NCBI RefSeq assembly: GCF_002379585.1
Contig: NZ_DFUE01000084.1
Span: 1 to 43,398 of the forward strand
Length of the DNA: 43,398 bases
Origin: Pseudomonas sp. UBA4194
Lineage (GTDB): Bacteria; Pseudomonadota; Gammaproteobacteria; Pseudomonadales; Pseudomonadaceae
Direction of reading: 5' to 3'
Part shown: in pieces, positions 38,929 to 43,398 of the stretch
How the letters are laid out: every line of letters begins with the position of its first letter
How positions within the stretch are numbered: the first letter of the stretch is position 1
The notes under the pieces: model-generated
Database searches by the model: none
Told to the model about the DNA's origin: nothing
What the model saw: the letters and a program-made list of their open reading frames with translations, nothing else
Translations under genes and position numbers: made by a program

Positions 38929-40380
38929 TTATTTACGATCCAGATAGACCGTTAATGTCTGGCCAGGCTTGAGCGCATGACCGCTGCGTGGGTTCCAGCG
39001 CTTGAGGTGCTGCATCTCGACATTGAAGCGCTTGGCCACCAGGTACAGCGAGTCGCCCTTGCGGACCTTGTAGGTGGTGGTTTTCTGCGCGCTGCTCTTG
39101 GCGGACGAACCCGACGACGCCACTGCCCGGCCCGTGGACGGCGTGTTTGCCTGCATGACCAGGGTCTGGCCAATCTTCAGATTCTTTCCGGTCAACTTGT
39201 TCCAGCGCTGCAGGTCGCGGGTGCTGACCTTGTTGGCCTTGGCAATGAGCGCCAGGTTGTCGCCCTTGCGCACCTTGTAAGCGCGCGGACGGCTCGGCTC
39301 GGCGATCGCCACATCATCGAAGACTTTCTGCGGCGGCGCCAGGCTCAGCAGTTCGTCAGGCTTCATGTTCGACAGGCTGGCGGTGAGCAGTTGCGCCTTG
39401 GCGGTCGGTACCAGCAGATGCTGGGTCGGCTCCATGGTCACACGCTTCTTGAACGCCGGATTGAGCTGGAACATCTCGTCTTCGTCGATGCCGGCCAGGG
39501 CAGCAACCCGTGACAGGTCCACACGCTGGTTGACTTCGACCACGTCGAAATAGGGTCGATTGGCGATGGGGTTGAGGTTCACCCCGTAGGCTTCCGGCGA
39601 CTGCACCAGCTCCGACAGTGCCAGCAACTTGGGCACGTAGTCGCGGGTTTCCTGTGGCAGGGGCAGGTTCCAGTAGTCGGTCGGCAAACCGAGCTTCTCG
39701 TTGCGCTCCATGGCCCGGCTGACGGTGCCTTCGCCGGCGTTGTAGGCCGCCAGTGCCAGCAGCCAGTCACCATTGAACATCTCGTGCAGCTTGCTCAGGT
39801 AGTCCAGTGCCGCTGCGGTGGAGGCGGTGACGTCGCGACGCCCGTCGTAGAAACGGGTCTGGCGCAAGTTGAAATAGCGACCGGTGGACGGGATGAACTG
39901 CCACAGGCCCGAGGCGTCGGCGCGCGAGTAGGCCATGGGGTTGTAGGCGCTTTCGATCACTGGCAGCAGGGCCAGCTCCAGCGGCATGTCGCGCTCTTCC
40001 AGACGCTCGACGATGTAGTGCATGTACAGGCTGCCGCGGTCGCCGGCACTTTCCAGGAACGATGGGTTGCTGACGAACCACAGGCGTTGTTGCTCGACCC
40101 GTGGGTTGACGGCGACGCTGTCTTGCAGCTGGAATCCTTCGCGCATGCGCTCCCAGACATCGTCGGGTGCAGGTTTTCTGGCTTGGGTCTGGCTCTGGAA
40201 GATCGGCTTGGGCCGTACATGGCTGGTCAGAGCGTGCGGGCGAGCGGCGGCGGTGTCGGTTGGCGCCACCTGGGCGGTGCTCTGACAGCCGGCCAGGCCG
40301 GCGCACAGCGCCACTGCAACGGCCTGGGCCAGTCGCGTCAATGCGTCGGAATTGATGGTTTTGCGTATAGTTGACGACAT
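38929..40380 (-). CDS. mltD: Membrane-bound lytic murein transglycosylase D
   Basis: A 483-residue outer-membrane lipoprotein that cleaves peptidoglycan glycan strands to 1,6-anhydromuropeptides. The lipobox LAGC gives acylated Cys32. The SLT catalytic domain has Glu143 in VIESAYNP, then SGLWQFIPSTGRYF and LALAAYNAGEGTV. Two C-terminal LysM repeats (YKVRKGDNLALIAKAN and YKVRKGDSLYLVAKRF) bind glycan. It is followed by an odd palindrome and preceded by gloB, the pairing also seen in E. coli. Confidence 0.95.
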   Translation of the reverse strand: MSSTIRKTINSDALTRLAQAVAVALCAGLAGCQSTAQVAPTDTAAARPHALTSHVRPKPIFQSQTQARKPAPDDVWERMREGFQLQDSVAVNPRVEQQRLWFVSNPSFLESAGDRGSLYMHYIVERLEERDMPLELALLPVIESAYNPMAYSRADASGLWQFIPSTGRYFNLRQTRFYDGRRDVTASTAAALDYLSKLHEMFNGDWLLALAAYNAGEGTVSRAMERNEKLGLPTDYWNLPLPQETRDYVPKLLALSELVQSPEAYGVNLNPIANRPYFDVVEVNQRVDLSRVAALAGIDEDEMFQLNPAFKKRVTMEPTQHLLVPTAKAQLLTASLSNMKPDELLSLAPPQKVFDDVAIAEPSRPRAYKVRKGDNLALIAKANKVSTRDLQRWNKLTGKNLKIGQTLVMQANTPSTGRAVASSGSSAKSSAQKTTTYKVRKGDSLYLVAKRFNVEMQHLKRWNPRSGHALKPGQTLTVYLDRK

Positions 40381-40479
40381 TGGCTGGACGATAGTTCCGG
40401 GCGAAAATGTCGGGCGATTCTAGAAAGCAGACGGGTGAGGGTCAACCTTTGAGAATTTTTCGACGCAAAACAACAGCCT

Positions 40480-41259
40480 TTAGAACTTATCTTTCCAAGC
40501 ACGTAAGGTTGTGAAAACCCCCTGTGCCGTGGCATGGCGGCTGCCTGCCCGTTCGTCTGCTTTTTCCCTGACGCTGACCTCGTCCGCTCGCAGAAAGGGG
40601 TTTGTCAGCTTTTCCAACCCGATAGTTGATGGCAAAGTGATGCGATTTTCTGCCCGCAGGTGGCTAACGTCGGCGAAGCGTTGCGCAACATGGGTATTGC
40701 CTGGCTCCACGGCCTGGGCGAAACGCAGGTTGCTGAGCGTGTATTCATGGGCGCAGTAGATCAGGGTGTGGTCCGGCAGGGCCGCCAGGCGCTGCAAGGA
40801 CGCGTGCATCTGCGCCGGGGTGCCTTCGAACAGGCGGCCACAACCCGCGGCAAACAAGGTGTCGCCGGGGAACAGCAGCGGCGTCTCATCGGCTTCGTGG
40901 TAAAAGGCGATATGGCCCAGGGTGTGCCCCGGTACGGCGTACACTTGCAACTCCAGGCCCAGGACGCGCAGGCGTTCACCGTCGTTCAGGGCGTGGTCGC
41001 GCCCCGGAATGCTTTCCCCTGCCGGGCCATGGACGGTAGCACCCGTGCGCGCCTTGAGCGCGAGCACGCCACCGACGTGGTCATTGTGGTGGTGGGTGAT
41101 GAGGATATCGGTCAATTGCCAGCCGGGATGGGCGTCGAGCCATTGCTGCACTGGCGCGGCATCGCCGGGATCGACCACCGCGCAGCGCTGTTGCGAAGTG
41201 TCTTGTAACAACCAGATGTAGTTGTCCAAGAAAGCGGGCAGGGCTTCAATCTGTATCAT
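40480..41259 (-). CDS. gloB: Hydroxyacylglutathione hydrolase (glyoxalase II)
   Basis: A 259-residue metallo-beta-lactamase-fold thioesterase that hydrolyses S-lactoylglutathione to D-lactate, the second step of methylglyoxal detoxification. The metal motif THHHNDHVGG is at 55-64. Other ligands are in VPGHTLGHIAF and LFPGDTLFAAGCGRLFEG, with CAHEYT further on. Length is normal. It is divergent from the yafS-like gene over an 82-base gap. Confidence 0.96.
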   Translation of the reverse strand: MIQIEALPAFLDNYIWLLQDTSQQRCAVVDPGDAAPVQQWLDAHPGWQLTDILITHHHNDHVGGVLALKARTGATVHGPAGESIPGRDHALNDGERLRVLGLELQVYAVPGHTLGHIAFYHEADETPLLFPGDTLFAAGCGRLFEGTPAQMHASLQRLAALPDHTLIYCAHEYTLSNLRFAQAVEPGNTHVAQRFADVSHLRAENRITLPSTIGLEKLTNPFLRADEVSVREKADERAGSRHATAQGVFTTLRAWKDKF

Positions 41260-41341
41260 GGCTCGATTCGCTTGGTTTCGATTAATGGTTCATCTTACGT
41301 GTCCAACCGGCATCAGGTGAACCTCAGGGTGGGAGATCGTC

Positions 41342-42115
41342 ATGACCGATACAGCCTTCGCGCAGGCCGACCCAGAATGGCTGGCGCTGATCAGCGAAGC
41401 CCGCGACTGGTTCGCCGGCCCCCACGGGCAGTTGTTGCTCGGCGAGGAGCAGCGTCTGCTCGAGGAAGAGCTGGGGCGTTTCTTCGGCGGCTACCTGGTG
41501 CATTACGGGCCCAGCGCCGAGCCACCGCCGGTGGCCGGGCAGATCCAGCGTAACGTGCGTCTGGGGGCGCCGTTGCCCGGCGTGGAGATCGTCTGCGAAG
41601 AACAGGCGTGGCCGCTGGGCGAGCACGCCGCCGACGTGGTGGTCCTGCAGCACGGGCTGGACTTCAGCCTGTCGCCGCATGGTCTGCTGCGCGAAGCCGC
41701 CAGTGCGGTTCGCCCCGGCGGGCACCTGCTGATCGTTGGTATCAATCCGTGGAGCCCGTGGGGCCTGCGCCATGCGTTTGCCAAGGATGCCCTGGGCAAG
41801 GCCCGCTGCTTCTCCGCTTCGCGGGTGGCCGACTGGCTCAACCTGCTGGGCTTCGGGCTGGAGAAACGCAGGTTTGGCTGCTATCGTCCGCCGCTTGCCT
41901 CGCCCAAGTGGCAGGCGCGCCTGGCCGGTTGGGAACGTGTCGCCGGTAGCTGGCAAAGCAGCGGCGGCGGCTTCTATATACTGGTCGCACGCAAGATGGT
42001 GGTGGGGCTGCGGCCGTTGGTGCAACAGCGTCGCGAGCCCATGGGCAAGCTGCTGCCGTTGCCCATGGCCAAGGTCAACCGAGACAACCCGAACATTGAT
42101 GGAAAAGCCCGATGA
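41342..42115 (+). CDS. SAM-methyltransferase-fold protein, YafS-like
   Basis: A 257-residue protein related to class I methyltransferases (Methyltransf_11 group). The central region VVVLQHGLDFSLSPHGLLREAASAVRPGGHLLIVGINPWSPWGLRHAF matches the post-motif I to IV part of the fold. The place expected for the glycine-rich motif I reads LVHYGPSAE and lacks G-x-G-x-G. It occupies the place of yafS between gloB and rnhA in E. coli, whose function is also unproven. GGGAG precedes the ATG; rnhA overlaps its stop by ATGA. Substrate and activity are unknown. Confidence 0.8.
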   Translation: MTDTAFAQADPEWLALISEARDWFAGPHGQLLLGEEQRLLEEELGRFFGGYLVHYGPSAEPPPVAGQIQRNVRLGAPLPGVEIVCEEQAWPLGEHAADVVVLQHGLDFSLSPHGLLREAASAVRPGGHLLIVGINPWSPWGLRHAFAKDALGKARCFSASRVADWLNLLGFGLEKRRFGCYRPPLASPKWQARLAGWERVAGSWQSSGGGFYILVARKMVVGLRPLVQQRREPMGKLLPLPMAKVNRDNPNIDGKAR

Positions 42116-42564
42116 GTGACACTGTGGAAATCTTCACCGACGGCGCCTGCAAGGGCAATCCCGGCCCCGGTGGCTGGGGCGCGTTGCTGGTGTGCAAGGG
42201 CGTGGAGAAGGAATTGTGGGGTGGCGAAACCACTACCACCAACAACCGCATGGAGCTGACCGCGGCCATCCGCGGTTTGCAGGAACTCAAGCGCAACTGT
42301 GACGTGCTGCTGGTGACCGACTCCGAGTATGTGATGAAGGGCATCAACGAGTGGATGGTCAACTGGAAGAAGCGCGGCTGGAAAACTGCCGCCAAGCAGC
42401 CCGTGAAGAACGCCGACCTGTGGCAGCAACTCGACGAGCAGGTCAATCGCCATCAGGTGAAATGGCAGTGGGTGCGCGGGCACAACGGCCACCCCGGCAA
42501 CGAGCGCGCCGACGATCTGGCAAACCGGGGCGTGGACGAAGTCCGGGCCATGCGCCAGGCGTAG
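42112..42564 (+). CDS. rnhA: Ribonuclease HI
   Basis: A 150-residue enzyme that removes RNA from RNA-DNA hybrids such as R-loops and primers. All four catalytic carboxylates are visible: Asp in IFTDGACKGNPGPGGWG, Glu in NNRMELTA, Asp in VTDSEYV and Asp in ERADDLA. The basic handle region WKKRGWKTAAKQPVKN is present. It is translationally coupled to the yafS-like gene and is in tandem with dnaQ, unlike the divergent arrangement in E. coli. Confidence 0.96.
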   Translation: MSDTVEIFTDGACKGNPGPGGWGALLVCKGVEKELWGGETTTTNNRMELTAAIRGLQELKRNCDVLLVTDSEYVMKGINEWMVNWKKRGWKTAAKQPVKNADLWQQLDEQVNRHQVKWQWVRGHNGHPGNERADDLANRGVDEVRAMRQA

Positions 42565-42630
42565 GTACGGGGCGGGGGCTGTGGTAAAGTCCCCGGCGAT
42601 TTTCGTTCATCCGATTGAGAGCTGCTGCCC

Positions 42631-43362
42631 ATGGCGATCCGTTCCGTAGTATTCGACACTGAAACCACCGGTATGCCGGTCACCGATGGCCATCGGGTGA
42701 TCGAGATCGGTTGCGTCGAACTGATGGGACGGCGCCTGACCGGACGCAACTTTCACGTTTATGTCCAGCCCGATCGCCCCAGTGACGAAGGCGCCATTGG
42801 CGTCCACGGCATCACCGACGAGTTTCTGATCGGCAAGCCGCGCTTCGCCGAGGTGGCCGATGAGTTCTACGAGTTCATCCAGGGCGCCCAGATCATTGCC
42901 CACAACGCGACGTTCGACGTCGGCTTCCTGAACAACGAATTCCGCATCGCCGGCATGCCCGAGCGAGCCAACATTGCCGAATACTGTACCGTAGTCGACA
43001 GCCTGGCCATGGCCCGCGAGCGTCATCCGGGGCAGCGCAACAGCCTGGATGCACTGTGCAAACGCTACGGCATCGACAACTCCAACCGCGAGTTGCACGG
43101 CGCGCTGCTCGACTCCGAGATCCTGGCCGACGTTTACCTGGCCATGACCGGGGGGCAGACCAGCCTGTCTCTGGCGGGCAATGCCAGCGACGGCGAGGGC
43201 AACGGCAACCAGGGCAGCGAGATCCGCCGCCTGCCTGCCGGCCGCGTGCCAGCGCGCATCATCCGTGCCAGTGACACTGAGTTGGCTGAGCATATGGCGC
43301 GGTTGGAGGTGATCGGGAAGTCTGCGGGGGGGGAGGCGTTGTGGATGCAGTTGGGGGGTTGA
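42631..43362 (+). CDS. dnaQ: DNA polymerase III epsilon subunit (proofreading 3'-5' exonuclease)
   Basis: A 243-residue DEDDh exonuclease. Exo I is FDTETTG (Asp9, Glu11), Exo II HNATFDVGF (Asp96) and Exo III HGALLDSEILADVYL (His156, Asp161). A clamp-binding motif QTSLSL follows at 176-181, and the C-terminal tail (about 190-243) should bind the polymerase alpha subunit. The gene is complete; 36 G-rich bases remain to the window end. It follows rnhA by 66 bases. Confidence 0.96.
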   Translation: MAIRSVVFDTETTGMPVTDGHRVIEIGCVELMGRRLTGRNFHVYVQPDRPSDEGAIGVHGITDEFLIGKPRFAEVADEFYEFIQGAQIIAHNATFDVGFLNNEFRIAGMPERANIAEYCTVVDSLAMARERHPGQRNSLDALCKRYGIDNSNRELHGALLDSEILADVYLAMTGGQTSLSLAGNASDGEGNGNQGSEIRRLPAGRVPARIIRASDTELAEHMARLEVIGKSAGGEALWMQLGG

Positions 43363-43398
43363 TTGGGGTGATTGGGGGTTGATCGGGGATTTGGGGTG

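Overview
The window is a chromosomal segment of a Pseudomonas species. Protein sequences, high-GC codon use and gene order all agree: lpxH-ppiB-glnS-cysS, folD, a tRNA Arg-His-Leu cluster, tig-clpP-clpX-lon-hupB-ppiD, fabI beside a five-gene peptide ABC transporter, then mltD-gloB-yafS-rnhA-dnaQ. This is the order I recall from P. aeruginosa, with accessory modules inserted. The modules, and the REP family, look more like the P. putida/P. fluorescens side of the genus; that finer placement is inference.

Layout. 1-4965: a marR-controlled tripartite efflux operon (outer-membrane factor, EmrA-like adaptor, EmrB-like 14-TM pump). 4999-6245, minus: lpxH and ppiB, overlapping. 6463-9572, plus: glnS and cysS. 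9676-17631: an accessory module with a sigma-54-dependent AcoR-type activator (minus) divergent from a six-gene glycerol/polyol-type ABC importer operon (two ATPases, two permeases, a small DUF2160-like membrane protein and a large periplasmic binding protein). 17663-17864: an array of five REP elements, followed by folD (minus). 19043-19379: tRNA-Arg(TCT), tRNA-His(GTG), tRNA-Leu(TAG). 19515-21683, minus: a bacteriophytochrome histidine kinase. 21985-30431: the protein quality-control block tig, clpP, clpX, lon, hupB, ppiD. 30603-38767, minus: a YejABEF/Npp-type peptide importer with two binding proteins and fabI 18 bases behind it. 38929-41259, minus: mltD and gloB. 41342-43362, plus: a YafS-like methyltransferase-fold protein, rnhA and dnaQ.

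How it fits together. Most of the window is housekeeping: lipid A synthesis, tRNA charging, one-carbon metabolism, folding and proteolysis, fatty-acid synthesis, cell-wall turnover, methylglyoxal detoxification and DNA replication fidelity. The most interesting part is the ABC importer module. A near-consensus -24/-12 promoter (11629-11644) lies in front of the operon. Upstream of it are four GTTCA half-sites phased by 10, 22 and 10 bp, and the divergent gene encodes a GAFTGA-type enhancer-binding protein, so the regulatory circuit can be read almost directly from the DNA. Its two ATPases carry complementary defects that fall in the same composite ATP site, which predicts an asymmetric motor. 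Other points of interest are the phytochrome with a damaged ATP-lid motif, heat-shock-like promoters at clpX and lon, paired palindromes at the marR promoter, an inverted repeat bracketing the hupB promoter, and REP elements lying between convergent genes.
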